Shown here: piece after piece, positions 20,559 to 29,922 of the stretch
How positions within the stretch are numbered: position 1 is the stretch's first letter
Layout: every line of letters begins with the position of its first letter
Origin: an uncultured Sphingorhabdus sp.
GTDB taxonomy: Bacteria > Pseudomonadota > Alphaproteobacteria > Sphingomonadales > Sphingomonadaceae
Assembly: GCA_937873665.1 (NCBI GenBank)
Contig: CALMYW010000309.1
Coordinates: forward strand, 33,374-97,373
Direction of reading: 5' to 3'
Length of the DNA: 64,000 nt
The notes under the pieces: model-generated
The model's input: the letters and a program-made list of their open reading frames with translations, nothing else
Told to the model about the DNA's origin: nothing
The model's database searches: none
Translations under genes and position numbers: made by a program

Positions 20559-20732
20559 CTATTGGTTGACCTGATCGGCAAGAGTGGGCGGATCAGCCTG
20601 CTCTTCCTCGAGCCGTGCTGCGGCTTCGTCCAGCGCTTTGGCATCTTCGACGGAAACGCCGCCTGGGCCCGGATCGGTAGGCGCCGGGCCGCATGCCGAG
20701 AGCAATAGGATCAGTGGAAGGCATGTGCGCAT
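20559..20732 (-). CDS. Small lipoprotein of unknown function
   Basis: 57 residues from the ATG at 20732: a signal ending in a lipobox (LLLSAC), a Pro/Gly-rich linker (GPAPTDPGPGGVS) and a short acidic helix (VEDAKALDEAAARLEEEQ). Too short to assign. It converges with the beta-lactamase-like gene with 3 bases between the stop codons. Confidence 0.55.
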   Translation of the reverse strand: MRTCLPLILLLSACGPAPTDPGPGGVSVEDAKALDEAAARLEEEQADPPTLADQVNQ

Positions 20733-20770
20733 GACTGCGCTGTTACATTTGGCCGTTGGCGGAGGCAAAG

Positions 20771-20800
20771 AAAAAGGCTGCCCTGCAATGCAGGACAGCC
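20771..20800 (-). terminator. Rho-independent terminator behind the Ala-rich lipoprotein gene
   Basis: On the minus strand GGCTGTCCTGCA pairs with TGCAGGGCAGCC (12 bp with one G-T pair) and is followed by TTTTT (complement of 20771-20775). It ends the transcript of the gene at 20833-21153. Confidence 0.75.
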
Positions 20801-20832
20801 CCTTTCGAATTTAGCTAGAAGCTAAGAAGCTA

Positions 20833-21153
20833 TTACTTGGTTGCTTCTTTTGCAGCGTCGCCAGCAGCCTTAGCGGCATCGCCAGCAGCAGCAGCTGCGT
20901 CGCCAGCAGCGGCAGCAGCTTCTTTACCAGCTGCAGCAGCGTCGGTAGCAGCAGCAGCGGCTTCGCCGGTTGCAGCTTCAGCAGCGTCGCCAGCGGCGGC
21001 GGCAGCGTCGGTAGCAGCTTCTGCACCTTCAGCAGCTGCATCAGCAGCAGCTTCAGCGCCTTCAGCGGCTTCGGTGGTGGCTTCTTCAGCGCCCGAGCAA
21101 GCAGCCAGAGCCATTGCAGAAGCGAGAACGAGAGAAACAGCAATCTTTTTCAT
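20833..21153 (-). CDS. Alanine-rich heptad-repeat lipoprotein
   Basis: 106 residues from the ATG at 21153, with a GGGGGA ribosome site. A lipoprotein signal (KKIAVSLVLASAMALAAC) is followed by ~85 residues composed almost only of Ala, Glu, Asp, Gly, Thr and Lys. The sequence falls into 7-residue units, clearest at the end: AAAAAGD, AAAAAGD, AAKAAGD, AAKEATK. This predicts a long amphipathic helix or coiled coil tethered to a membrane, in the way of Lpp or LEA-like proteins. The opposite strand is also open (Ala/Ser-rich), but signal, ribosome site and terminator all favour the minus strand. The repetitive DNA could expand and contract. Confidence 0.75.
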   Translation of the reverse strand: MKKIAVSLVLASAMALAACSGAEEATTEAAEGAEAAADAAAEGAEAATDAAAAAGDAAEAATGEAAAAATDAAAAGKEAAAAAGDAAAAAGDAAKAAGDAAKEATK

Positions 21154-21349
21154 GTGGGAAATCCCCCTAACAAAGAACTTCAAAAAACCAGACAAGCAGC
21201 ATGCGATGTGCATAGCTTGGCTTGCGGCGCCTCCACTAGCGGCTTCAAACATTCAACGCAATCGGCTTTTTTCTACAAAATGCGTAGAGTGCGTCTGTTC
21301 GCTCCCATTTGGCGACCAGCGGTTCAAAAATATGTCACAATTGCGCCAA

Positions 21350-21378
21350 TTGACACGATATAAAGAATTCTTTATATG
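21350..21378 (+). promoter_or_regulatory. Predicted promoter of the methionine operon
   Basis: TTGACA (21350-21355), a 17-base spacer, and TATATG (21373-21378). The start codon candidates at 21381 and 21387 lie 2 and 8 bases beyond the -10, and there is no Shine-Dalgarno, so the mRNA should be leaderless from the ATG at 21387 or nearly so. Confidence 0.6.
21358..21377. promoter_or_regulatory. 20-bp perfect palindromic operator in the methionine operon promoter
   Basis: ATATAAAGAATTCTTTATAT is an exact palindrome lying between the -35 and -10 boxes and covering five bases of the -10. Binding here would block RNA polymerase. The obvious candidate regulator is the ArsR-type protein encoded directly downstream, i.e. 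autorepression of the whole met operon. Confidence 0.75.
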
Positions 21379-21380
21379 CC

Positions 21381-22382
21381 ATGCCAATGACACCCTTGCT
21401 CAACATAATGCGCGCGCTTGCCGATCCGACGCGGATGCGAATCACGCTGTTGATACGGCAATTGGAGCTTTCCGTCAGCGAGGTCGTACAGATTTTGGGG
21501 CAAAGCCAGCCGCGCGTATCGCGCCACATCAAGATTTTGGACGAAGCAGGTATCGCGGAGCGCCGCCGTGAAGGGGCATGGGTCTTCCTGCGCCCCGGTC
21601 CAATGTTGTCGCACCATGCAATCGAACCCTTGTTCAGCTTGCCGGGCACAGAGGATTCACGCCCGGTATTGCGTGATCTGGCGCGCCTGGAGGAGGTTCG
21701 CTCGGCGCGCACCGAAATGGCGGCCACCTATTTTAATGCCCATGCCGAACAATGGGATCAGATCCGCTCGCTGCACATCGCCGAGGCCGAAGTGGAGGCG
21801 GCCATGCGCGCACTGCTGGGTGAAGCTCCGGTTGGCCGCGTGCTCGACATCGGTACCGGCACCGGGCGCATGATCGAATTGTTCGCGCGCGATGCCCAAC
21901 GCTTCGTCGCCCTTGATAACAGTGTGGAGATGTTGCGGCTTGCCCGCGCCAAGCTGGGCGGGATGGAAGATGCCGCAGCGGTGCAGGCGCACACGGAAAT
22001 CGTGCTCGGCGATTTCAACACCCTGCCCTTCGCCGATGGCAGCTTTGACACCATCCTGTTCCACCAGGTGCTGCATTATGCCCAGCATCCCGAACGGGCT
22101 ATTGCAGAGGCCGCACGCGTATTGGCCCCGGAAGGACGATTACTGGTCGTCGATTTCGCCGCCCATGATCTCGAAGAACTGCGCAGCGTCCACGCCCATG
22201 CCCGCCTCGGCTTCACCGACGAGAGCATGGCACGCGCATTTGCCAGCGCCGGGCTGGTGCCCGCACGCACCGAAACGCTTGCGGGCGGCAAGCTTGCGGT
22301 AAAGATATGGCTGGGCCAACGCGGTCAGACCGCAAGCGAATCTCCCAAACTCAGGCCCCCAATTCTTAGGAATGTTGCATGA
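21381..22382 (+). CDS. ArsR-family regulator fused to a SAM-dependent methyltransferase domain
   Basis: 333 residues. Residues 1-90 are a winged-helix ArsR domain (RALADPTRMRITLLIRQLELSVSEVVQILGQSQPRVSRHIKIL) with no Cys metal site. Residues ~120-310 are a class I methyltransferase: motif I VLDIGTGTGRMIEL (about 153-166), ALDNSVEMLRLA, LPFADGSFDTILFHQVLHY. The protein heads a metF-metH operon, so it is most likely a regulator sensing S-adenosylmethionine or S-adenosylhomocysteine, like the SahR/SamR regulators of methionine metabolism in proteobacteria; an active methyltransferase is not excluded. ATG 21387 (third residue) is the alternative start and fits a leaderless mRNA. Its stop overlaps metF by ATGA. 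Confidence 0.85.
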   Translation: MPMTPLLNIMRALADPTRMRITLLIRQLELSVSEVVQILGQSQPRVSRHIKILDEAGIAERRREGAWVFLRPGPMLSHHAIEPLFSLPGTEDSRPVLRDLARLEEVRSARTEMAATYFNAHAEQWDQIRSLHIAEAEVEAAMRALLGEAPVGRVLDIGTGTGRMIELFARDAQRFVALDNSVEMLRLARAKLGGMEDAAAVQAHTEIVLGDFNTLPFADGSFDTILFHQVLHYAQHPERAIAEAARVLAPEGRLLVVDFAAHDLEELRSVHAHARLGFTDESMARAFASAGLVPARTETLAGGKLAVKIWLGQRGQTASESPKLRPPILRNVA

Positions 22383-23320
22383 TCTTATCACTCGACCAGA
22401 TGGCCGAATCGCGCCGTGCGCTTGCCAGCTCGCTATTCGCGGGGCTGCCTGGCGATGCAGAGATCAGCTTCGAATTCTTCCCGCCCAAGACCGAGAAGAT
22501 GGAAGAGCAATTGTGGGATTCGATCGTGACGCTCGCTCCGCTGGCCCCTCGCTTCGTTTCGGTGACCTATGGTGCGGGCGGATCGACGCGCGAACGGACG
22601 CACAATACGGTCGCACGCATTGCCAAGGAAACCAGCATCCCCGCTGCGGCGCACCTCACCTGCGTCGATGCCACGCGTGAGGAGATTGCAGAGGTCGCCA
22701 ACGCCTATTGGGAAGCAGGCGTGCGCCATATCGTCGCGCTACGCGGCGATCCGCCCAATGCGGGCGGGCAGTTTGAGCCGCACCCGCAAGGCTATGCGAG
22801 CGCAGCCGAACTGGTCGAAGGCCTGCGCAAGCTGCGCCCGTTCGAGATTTCGGTGAGCGCTTATCCCGAAACCCACCCCGAAGCGGCGACCGCGCAATCG
22901 GATATCGATTTCCTCAAACGCAAATTGGATGCAGGTGCCAGCCGCGCGATCACGCAATTCTTTTTCGAACCCGAAACCTTCTTCCGCTTTCGCGATGCCG
23001 TGGCCTCAGCGGGTATCGAAGCCGAGATCGTGCCCGGTATCATGCCTGTTTCCAACTTCGCCGCGATCCAGCGCATGTCCAAAATGACGGGAACTGCAAT
23101 CCCCGAATGGATGGCGCATCTGTTTGAAGGGCTCGACGATCATCCGTCTGCGCGGCAACTGGTTGCTGCCACAATCTCCGCCGAAATGTGCCGCAGGCTA
23201 TATGCAGGCGGTGTCCGCCAGTTCCATTTCTATACCTTGAACCGTGCAGAGCTCAGCTATGCCATTTGCCACCTGCTCGGCAAGCGCCCGGTCGAAACCG
23301 CGAAGGAAGCCGCAATATGA
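22379..23320 (+). CDS. metF: 5,10-methylenetetrahydrofolate reductase
   Basis: MetF is a flavoprotein that reduces methylene-THF to methyl-THF, the methyl donor for MetH. The 313-residue TIM-barrel protein has the family blocks EISFEFFPPKTEKMEE (about 28-43), VTYGAGGSTRERT (about 61-73), HLTCVDAT (about 87-94) and ALRGDPP (about 121-127). It overlaps the upstream ArsR-methyltransferase gene and the downstream metH N-terminal gene by four bases each, so the three are translationally coupled. Confidence 0.96.
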   Translation: MILSLDQMAESRRALASSLFAGLPGDAEISFEFFPPKTEKMEEQLWDSIVTLAPLAPRFVSVTYGAGGSTRERTHNTVARIAKETSIPAAAHLTCVDATREEIAEVANAYWEAGVRHIVALRGDPPNAGGQFEPHPQGYASAAELVEGLRKLRPFEISVSAYPETHPEAATAQSDIDFLKRKLDAGASRAITQFFFEPETFFRFRDAVASAGIEAEIVPGIMPVSNFAAIQRMSKMTGTAIPEWMAHLFEGLDDHPSARQLVAATISAEMCRRLYAGGVRQFHFYTLNRAELSYAICHLLGKRPVETAKEAAI

Positions 23321-24363
23321 GCGCCCGCGAAGACTTCACTGCCCGCTGCAAAGAACGCATCCTTGTGTTCGACGGCGGATACGGCACTTCAATCCAGCGC
23401 TACAGACTGGAGGAAGCCGATTATCGCGGCGATCTTGATCTCGCGAAGGACCAGAAGGGCAATAACGATCTGCTCTCTATCACCCGGCCCGACATCATCG
23501 GCGCGATCCACGATGCCTATCTGGACGCGGGCGCGGACATGATCGAAACCAACACTTTCAGCTCCACCCGCGTGGCGATGGCCGATTATGGCTGTGAGCA
23601 TCTGGTTCGGCAGATCAATGTCGAAAGCGCCAAGCTCGCCCGCGCCTGTGCCGACAGGGCCGAGGCGAAGGATGGGCTAAAGCGTTTCGTCGCAGGCTCC
23701 ATCGGCCCGACCAACAAGACGCTTTCCCTCTCGCCCGATGTCAACGATCCCGGCTATCGCGAGGTCGATTTCGACACGCTGAAGGCCGACTATCGCGAGC
23801 AATGCGATGCGCTGATTGAAGGCGGGGTCGACTTTCTGCTGATCGAAACGATCTTCGACACGCTCAACGCCAAATGCGCGGCGATGGCAGCGCAGGAGGC
23901 GGCGGCGGCCTCGGGCCGCGATGTGCCGCTGATGATCAGCATGACGATCACCGACATGGCGGGCCGCAACCTGTCCGGCCACACGGTACAGGGTTTCTGG
24001 AACACCATCCGCCATGTGAAGCCGCTTACTATCGGCCTCAACTGCTCGTTCGGCGCGGATCTGTTGCGGCCTTATCTCTCGGAACTTGCCAAAAATTCCG
24101 ACGCGCTGGTGATGGCCTATCCCAATGCGGGGCTGCCCAATGAGCTTGGCCAATATGACGAACTGCCCGAGCAGACCGCAAAGCTGATCGAGCAATGGCT
24201 CGACGAGGGGCTGGTGAATGTCGTCGGCGGATGCTGCGGCACCACGCCCGCACATATCGCCGCGATTGCCAAAGCCGTCGCCGACCGTGCTCCAAGACAG
24301 GTGCCAACCGCGCCAGTGGTAACGCGGCTCGCCGGGCTGGAGCCCTTTGTGATGGCGGCTTAG
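23317..24363 (+). CDS. metH: Methionine synthase, homocysteine-binding part (split MetH, N-terminal protein)
   Basis: 348 residues equal to the first module of cobalamin-dependent methionine synthase, the zinc-dependent homocysteine S-methyltransferase barrel. The zinc ligands are visible as the Cys in GLNCSFGA (about 242) and the Cys-Cys pair in VGGCCGTTP (about 304-310). The ATG at 23317 overlaps the metF stop (ATGA). The protein stops at 24363, and the remaining modules are encoded by a separate gene starting at 24471 in another frame, so MetH works here as two polypeptides that must meet. Confidence 0.93.
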   Translation: MSAREDFTARCKERILVFDGGYGTSIQRYRLEEADYRGDLDLAKDQKGNNDLLSITRPDIIGAIHDAYLDAGADMIETNTFSSTRVAMADYGCEHLVRQINVESAKLARACADRAEAKDGLKRFVAGSIGPTNKTLSLSPDVNDPGYREVDFDTLKADYREQCDALIEGGVDFLLIETIFDTLNAKCAAMAAQEAAAASGRDVPLMISMTITDMAGRNLSGHTVQGFWNTIRHVKPLTIGLNCSFGADLLRPYLSELAKNSDALVMAYPNAGLPNELGQYDELPEQTAKLIEQWLDEGLVNVVGGCCGTTPAHIAAIAKAVADRAPRQVPTAPVVTRLAGLEPFVMAA

Positions 24364-24368
24364 CGAAG

Positions 24369-24458
24369 CGTCGCCCCGGCGAAGGCCGGGGCCGCGACAG
24401 GTTTAGCCTGCACCCATTGAGAAAACCTCCAACGGCCCCGGCCTTCGCCGGGGCGACG
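24369..24458. repeat. Family B palindromic repeat, copy B1, in the metH break
   Basis: Two perfectly complementary 26-base arms (24369-24394 and 24433-24458), each also a hairpin of the form CCCCGGC-GAAG-GCCGGGG. The element fills most of the 107 bases between the two metH genes. A second copy with matching changes in both arms is at 63004-63093. Confidence 0.9.
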
Positions 24459-24470
24459 AGTAAGAACAAA

Positions 24471-27107
24471 ATGAACCAGACCGCCAATACCGCCCGCCCC
24501 ACCGGCTCCTCCTTCGTCAACATCGGCGAACGCACCAACGTCACCGGATCGGCCAAGTTCAAGAAGCTGATCCTCGCCGGGGATTATGAAGCCGCGGTTG
24601 AGGTCGCGCGTGATCAGGTCGAAAATGGCGCGCAGATCATCGACGTCAACATGGACGAAGGCCTGCTCGACGCCGAGCTGGCGATGACCACCTTCCTCAA
24701 ACGCATAGCCGCCGAGCCCGATATCGCGCGCGTGCCGGTGATGATCGACAGTTCCAAATGGAGCGTCATCGAGGCGGGGCTGAAATGCGTTTCGGGCAAA
24801 CCGGTGGTCAATTCTATCTCGATGAAAGAGGGCGAAGAGGCCTTCCTGCACCACGCACGCCTGTGCATGGCCTATGGCGCGGCCGTGGTCGTAATGGCCT
24901 TCGACGAAACCGGGCAGGCGGACACCAAGGAGCGCAAGGTTTCGATCTGCAAGCGCGCTTATGACCTGCTGGTCGGCATCGGCTTCCCGCCCGAGGACAT
25001 CATCTTCGATCCCAATATCTTCGCGATCGCGACGGGGATCGAAGAGCATAATAATTACGGCGTCGACTTTATCGAGGCGGTCAAGGAACTGCGCGTACTG
25101 TGTCCGCATGCGCATTATTCGGGCGGTCTTTCGAACCTGTCTTTCAGTTTCCGTGGCAACGAACCCGTCCGCCGCGCGATGCACAGCATCTTCCTCTACC
25201 ATGCGATCCCCGCCGGACTCGACATGGCGATCGTCAATGCCGGGCAGCTCGATGTTTATGACACGATCGATCCCGAACTGCGCACCGCCTGCGAAGATGT
25301 AATCCTGAACAAGGACCCTGACGCGACCGAGCGGCTGATCGCCCTCGCCGAACGCTATAAGGGCACCGATGCCGCACAGGAAAAGGCCGCCGCCGAATGG
25401 CGCGGCTGGTCGGTTGAACGCCGCATCGAACATGCGCTGGTCAAGGGAATCGACGCGCATGTCGTCGAGGATACCGAGGAAGCGCGCCTCGCGATCAAGG
25501 AACGCGGCGGTCGCCCGATCGAAGTGATCGAAGGCCCGCTGATGGACGGCATGAATGTCGTCGGCGACCTGTTCGGCAGCGGCAAGATGTTCCTGCCGCA
25601 GGTGGTCAAATCCGCGCGCGTGATGAAAAAGGCCGTTGCCCACCTCTTCCCCTATATCGAGGCCGAGAAAGACGAAAACTCCAAGGGCAAGGGCCGGATC
25701 ATCATGGCCACGGTCAAGGGCGACGTCCACGATATCGGCAAAAATATCGTCGGCGTGGTGCTGCAGTGCAACGGCTTTGAAGTCATCGACCTTGGCGTCA
25801 TGGTGCCATGGCAGGAAATCCTCAAAAGCGCGGTCGAAAATGACGCCGATATGATTGGCCTGTCCGGCCTGATCACCCCCAGCCTTGATGAAATGGTTAC
25901 GGTGGCTGAAGAAATGCAGCGGGCTGGCATGACGATGCCGCTGCTGATCGGCGGGGCCACGACGTCAAAAACGCACACAGCGCTGCGCATCGAGCCGGTC
26001 TATTCGGGGCCGACGGTACATGTGCTCGACGCCAGCCGCGCGGTGGGTGTGGCCTCCACCTTGGTCAGCGATACACTTGCCGAGAAATTTGTGGCGGATA
26101 CCCGCTCCGAATATGGCCATATCCGCGACGCGCGCTCGGGCAAGACCGCCAAGCCGCTGGCAACGCTCGAAGAGGCGCGCGCCAATGCCTTTGAAATCGA
26201 CGAAAGCCTGAAACCCGGTGCACCGCTGCAACCCGGGGTGCATGTTTATGACGACTGGCCGCTCTCCGATCTGCGCGACTATATCGACTGGACGCCCTTC
26301 TTCCGCGCCTGGGAATTGCACGGCAATTACCCCGCAATCCTCGAAGACGAAGTGGTCGGCGAAAGCGCACGGCAATTGTTCGCCGACGCACAGGCGATGC
26401 TCGACAAGATCGTTTCGGAAAAATGGTTGCGCGCAAAGGGCGTCGCGGGGCTATGGCCTTGTGCACGTGAAGGCGACGATGTTGTCATCTATCTCGACAA
26501 CGAAGAGCATGTCCGCCTGCCCTTCCTGCGCCAGCAAGTGGCCAAGCGCGAAGGCCGCGCCAATATGTGCCTCGCCGATTTCATCAGCCCCGATGGCGAC
26601 TGGATCGGCGGTTTTGCTGTCACCACCGGCCATGGCATCGGCACCAAGCTCGCCGAGTTCAAGGCCCATATCGACGATTATTCGGACATCATGCTGAAGG
26701 CGCTCGCCGACCGTCTGGCCGAAGCCTTTGCCGAGCGGATGCACGAACATGTCCGCAAGGAACTATGGGGATACGCCCCCGAAGAGCAGCTGACCAACGA
26801 AGCGCTGATCCGCGAGCAATATCGCGGCATCCGCCCCGCCCCCGGCTATCCTGCCTGCCCCGACCACAGCCTGAAGCCGGTGCTGTTCGACCTGCTCGAC
26901 GCCACCCACCGCACCGGCATCACCCTGACCGAAAGCTTCGCCATGCTGCCAACAGCGGCCGTCAGCGGCTTCTACTTCGGCCACCCGCAAAGCGAATATT
27001 TCGGCGTCGCGCGGATTGGCGAGGATCAGGTCGCAGACTATGCCGCACGGCGCGGGCTGGAGCTCGACAAGGCACGGCAATATTTGCGGCCGAATTTAAA
27101 TGAGTGA
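24471..27107 (+). CDS. metH: Methionine synthase, folate-, B12- and SAM-binding part (split MetH, C-terminal protein)
   Basis: 878 residues carrying the other three MetH modules. The pterin-binding domain starts at [16 protein letters not shown] (about 14-29); the cobalamin domain has the B12-ligating DxHxxG in GDVHDIGKN (about residue 418), with the conserved GLSGLI and GGATTS loops; the C-terminal reactivation domain has [12 protein letters not shown] (about 790). The frame remains open upstream through the repeat to 24195, but MNQTANT at 24471 is the first ATG behind the repeat and conservation begins shortly after. The ribosome site is weak (TAAGAA). Confidence 0.93.
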   Translation: MNQTANTARPTGSSFVNIGERTNVTGSAKFKKLILAGDYEAAVEVARDQVENGAQIIDVNMDEGLLDAELAMTTFLKRIAAEPDIARVPVMIDSSKWSVIEAGLKCVSGKPVVNSISMKEGEEAFLHHARLCMAYGAAVVVMAFDETGQADTKERKVSICKRAYDLLVGIGFPPEDIIFDPNIFAIATGIEEHNNYGVDFIEAVKELRVLCPHAHYSGGLSNLSFSFRGNEPVRRAMHSIFLYHAIPAGLDMAIVNAGQLDVYDTIDPELRTACEDVILNKDPDATERLIALAERYKGTDAAQEKAAAEWRGWSVERRIEHALVKGIDAHVVEDTEEARLAIKERGGRPIEVIEGPLMDGMNVVGDLFGSGKMFLPQVVKSARVMKKAVAHLFPYIEAEKDENSKGKGRIIMATVKGDVHDIGKNIVGVVLQCNGFEVIDLGVMVPWQEILKSAVENDADMIGLSGLITPSLDEMVTVAEEMQRAGMTMPLLIGGATTSKTHTALRIEPVYSGPTVHVLDASRAVGVASTLVSDTLAEKFVADTRSEYGHIRDARSGKTAKPLATLEEARANAFEIDESLKPGAPLQPGVHVYDDWPLSDLRDYIDWTPFFRAWELHGNYPAILEDEVVGESARQLFADAQAMLDKIVSEKWLRAKGVAGLWPCAREGDDVVIYLDNEEHVRLPFLRQQVAKREGRANMCLADFISPDGDWIGGFAVTTGHGIGTKLAEFKAHIDDYSDIMLKALADRLAEAFAERMHEHVRKELWGYAPEEQLTNEALIREQYRGIRPAPGYPACPDHSLKPVLFDLLDATHRTGITLTESFAMLPTAAVSGFYFGHPQSEYFGVARIGEDQVADYAARRGLELDKARQYLRPNLNE

Positions 27108-27127
27108 AGGGGAGCTAGTTGATGGAT

Positions 27128-28195
27128 TTATGAGCTCAAGCCATCGAGCAGAGCGTCTCGCAGAGCCTCTTCAACTGCAGAAATAATAGTCTTTGTAATT
27201 CGACCGCCGATTAAGTCCCGCAGCTTTTCGTCGATTGTTGTTTGGGGATTTGCAACGAAAAAGTCCCAGCTGTTGTAGGCAGCTATGGTGCTAAATCGAG
27301 GCAATAACCCATTCAGAACCGCATCATTAGCATATGTCCCACCACACAGCGCTTTATTTGGCGTTAGCGGAAATAATGCACCTCTCAGCCCAGCTGCTCC
27401 GACAAATGAAGCAGGGATTACTCCTTCGTCTGCGTCATCCACTATGATGACGCAATCAGGCAGTATCAAAGGCTGATGGGTTTCGACTACTCTCCATGGC
27501 AGTCGACTGAATGCTTCAACGCGTTTCTCTGGCTCCACGTCTTCAGATAGAATATTTTTGTGAGCCTCCGCAGCGAGGGCCGAGAAATCGATGCCTGAAT
27601 AAGGCGCAAACATCTGGGGGATGGCCTTTTCAAAGTTTGAATCCCAATTGCGATTCACATGTCGAAATGCAAATATTCTAAATTCATGTCGAGACATTCC
27701 CGATTTTCGAATTTTCGCTTTGTTTTCATTGTAAAATTGGTCGAGCCGAACCTTGAGTTTTCCGCTTGGTTCGCTCCCGGACAAACCTAAAATCTGTCGC
27801 AACTTCTGTGAGTTAGAAAACACATCCATTGCTTTACGAATGGCATATTCACTTCCTGCCGACATGGCTTCGCGTAAGTTTGCTCCTCTTACTGAAAGGT
27901 GGCAGAGTAGTCTGGAAGCCGCTTCTGAATCTATGCTTCTGTCGTGTGGCGCATCAATCAATGATCGGTGTATTTTGGCATACTCAATCTCTGCGCCGGT
28001 AATGATGTCGTCGAGCGTAGCTTCGTCGTCATTTTTGGCAGAGTAAAACTCACGTGCAGCGCCAATCCCATCGGGAGCGGAAATAAAAGTTCGTTCGCGT
28101 TGAAAGACTCTGACTTGCTTTTTCTTACCTTTGGCGTCCTCGCCAAACTCCCGGAGGACAAATTGGGGTATGAAGTGCTGTTTGCGTCCTGACAT
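27128..28195 (-). CDS. DUF4238 domain protein
   Basis: 355 residues with the DUF4238 opening, RKQHFIPQFVLREFGEDAKG, followed by a mainly helical middle and a conserved-looking LPDCVIIVDDADEGVIPASFVGA / FPLTPNKALCGG segment in the C-terminal half. DUF4238 proteins have no established function; they are patchily distributed and often found in variable regions. Base composition is clearly lower in GC than the neighbours, with many A/T-ending codons, so recent horizontal acquisition is likely. It converges with the metH C-terminal gene with 20 bases between, and its upstream side is a 309-base gene-free stretch. Confidence 0.75.
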   Translation of the reverse strand: MSGRKQHFIPQFVLREFGEDAKGKKKQVRVFQRERTFISAPDGIGAAREFYSAKNDDEATLDDIITGAEIEYAKIHRSLIDAPHDRSIDSEAASRLLCHLSVRGANLREAMSAGSEYAIRKAMDVFSNSQKLRQILGLSGSEPSGKLKVRLDQFYNENKAKIRKSGMSRHEFRIFAFRHVNRNWDSNFEKAIPQMFAPYSGIDFSALAAEAHKNILSEDVEPEKRVEAFSRLPWRVVETHQPLILPDCVIIVDDADEGVIPASFVGAAGLRGALFPLTPNKALCGGTYANDAVLNGLLPRFSTIAAYNSWDFFVANPQTTIDEKLRDLIGGRITKTIISAVEEALRDALLDGLSS

Positions 28196-28504
28196 CTGTT
28201 CGAAATGGGAATGATGGAGGGATTATCAATGCGTCGCTCCAGTGCATTTTCGTGAAAGTTGCGTGCCCCCTCTCCCTATGGGAGAAGGACCAGATGTTCT
28301 CGCTTGAAATGTAGGACTTGTTTTGCCAGCCTCTCCTCGCCCACCGCCGATGCGGTACGGCTGGCTCTTTGATAGTGTGAGCCCTTTCTCCCAAAATCGC
28401 CGCCGCACCCATCGCTCCAGATGTTGGAAATTTCCTGTCGCGGGGGTGGAATGTTTGAACGTGATATGGTGTCAGTTTTGTCAACTTTCGAGCCAGCCGT
28501 TAAG
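28196..28504. other. Gene-free stretch next to the DUF4238 gene
   Basis: No convincing gene. It holds a short hairpin TCTCCC-TAT-GGGAGA (28271-28285) of the kind found in dispersed CCCTCTCCC repeats of proteobacteria, and the upstream region of the DUF4238 gene. Together with that gene it may be an inserted segment; no direct repeats or integrase were found at its borders. Confidence 0.4.
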
Positions 28505-29716
28505 TCAACCCCGCTTCGCAATCACCTCCGCCAGCGCCTTCAGCTTGGGCGTGACCACCGGGATCGTCAGCATTGTCGAGGCCACCGCCATCAGCAGCAA
28601 AGCCGTGAAGGTCTCGTTGGTGATGATGGCCTTATCGAGCAGGATGTTAGCGAAGATGATCATGATCAGCGCCTTGGTCTGCAACAGCCAGCCGATGATC
28701 GACGCCTCACCCTTCTCCCACTTCAATATGCGCCCTGCGATATGGATGCCCGCGAGCTTGCCGACGACTGCCGCGACCAATAGCAGGGCCGCCGCGCCGA
28801 ACACCGCAACCCCGCCGACATCCCATTGGGTGCGCAGCCCGGTCGACAGGAAAAACACCGGCATGACCGCCAGCAATATCGTGTTGCGGAAATTGTCCAT
28901 GTCTTTGAGCGTGAACCATTTGCTGTCGAGCACAGCGCCGGCCAGAAACGCGCCGACCATATAGTGCAGCCCCGCCCAGTCGGCTGCGAGGCCGGATGCC
29001 GCAAGCCAGATGAGCCCGGCATACCAGCGATCCCGTTCCGGAATTCGCACCATCAGCTTGCGGATTGCAAAGGTCAGTGCGCCGAACAAGACGAGGAACG
29101 CGCCCTGCCGCCCGATCCTCTCCCAATCGAGCAGGATCAGCGCGAGCACGCCCCAGATCGCGATATCGTCAAGGCTGGCGTAACGCAGGATGCGCTGGCC
29201 GATGGGTTGGCGCAAAATCTCCATCTTTTCCATGAAAAGCACGAGGATCGGCAGTGCAGTGACCGCACAGGCCATGCCGATGCCGAGAATGACTTGCCAG
29301 CGCGCGCCTTTATCCCCCGCCCAGCCATCACCGGTTTGCAGCAGCAATATGGCCGCCAGACTGCCGAACAATAGCGGTGTGAACAGCGCAAAGCCTGCCG
29401 TCACCCCGGTTTCGCGGCGCCGTTTCCATGCCTCTTCCAGATCAAGTTCGATCCCCGCGACCCAGACAAACATCATAACCGCCCACCAGGCAACACCGTT
29501 CAATGCGGTGACCACTTCAGGCCGGAAGACGAAGCTGTAATAATCGGGGAAGGCCGCTCCCAGCACGCCAGGGCCGAGCAAGATGCCCGCGACGATCTGA
29601 ACCACCACCAGCGGCGCATAATATTCGGTCCGCCCCAGCCGCCAGACCAGATAGGGCAATGTGAAGATGATCAGCATCGCCAACAGGAAAACTTCGGTCG
29701 TGGTAACCGCGTGCAT
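28505..29716 (-). CDS. CPA2-type cation/proton antiporter family protein
   Basis: 403 residues, with about 11-12 hydrophobic helices and no C-terminal nucleotide-binding domain. The segments VVVQIVAGILLGPGVLG and the long loop ELDLEEAWKRRRETGVTAGFALFTPLLFG are typical of the Na+/H+ exchanger (KefB/CPA2) family, as is DDIAIWGVLALIL, which carries the acidic residue used for ion transport. The ATG at 29716 is preceded by GGAGGG at the right distance; longer in-frame starts lack this. Ion specificity cannot be read from the sequence. Confidence 0.82.
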   Translation of the reverse strand: MHAVTTTEVFLLAMLIIFTLPYLVWRLGRTEYYAPLVVVQIVAGILLGPGVLGAAFPDYYSFVFRPEVVTALNGVAWWAVMMFVWVAGIELDLEEAWKRRRETGVTAGFALFTPLLFGSLAAILLLQTGDGWAGDKGARWQVILGIGMACAVTALPILVLFMEKMEILRQPIGQRILRYASLDDIAIWGVLALILLDWERIGRQGAFLVLFGALTFAIRKLMVRIPERDRWYAGLIWLAASGLAADWAGLHYMVGAFLAGAVLDSKWFTLKDMDNFRNTILLAVMPVFFLSTGLRTQWDVGGVAVFGAAALLLVAAVVGKLAGIHIAGRILKWEKGEASIIGWLLQTKALIMIIFANILLDKAIITNETFTALLLMAVASTMLTIPVVTPKLKALAEVIAKRG

Positions 29717-29922
29717 ATACCCTCCGCTCGCCATCGATTCTGTGTCGACAGTCAGGATCAAGAACTAGCATCATAGGCGCCCGTCGCAAGCGCAGCAGGA
29801 CCAGTGAATCATGAATAGCTATGTCCCCGAAGCGGACAGAAGAAGGCATCTGTGGTTAACCCGCTGGCGGGAATCGCCGGAAGCAGGCACATTCGACTCA
29901 AAGCCAAATCGGAAGATATATC

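Noticed and set aside
20837..21571. 244-residue Ala/Ser-rich frame on the plus strand
   Set aside because: It is antisense to the Ala-rich lipoprotein gene, which has signal peptide, ribosome site and terminator; repetitive GCN codons keep the opposite strand open.
23188..24363. Longer start for the metH N-terminal gene at 23188
   Set aside because: The extension overlaps metF by 130 bases in another frame; the ATGA overlap at 23317 and the family N terminus fit the short form.
24360..25730. 456-residue frame on the minus strand
   Set aside because: Antisense to the metH C-terminal gene; composition and lack of any conserved motif mark it as a shadow of high-GC codon use.
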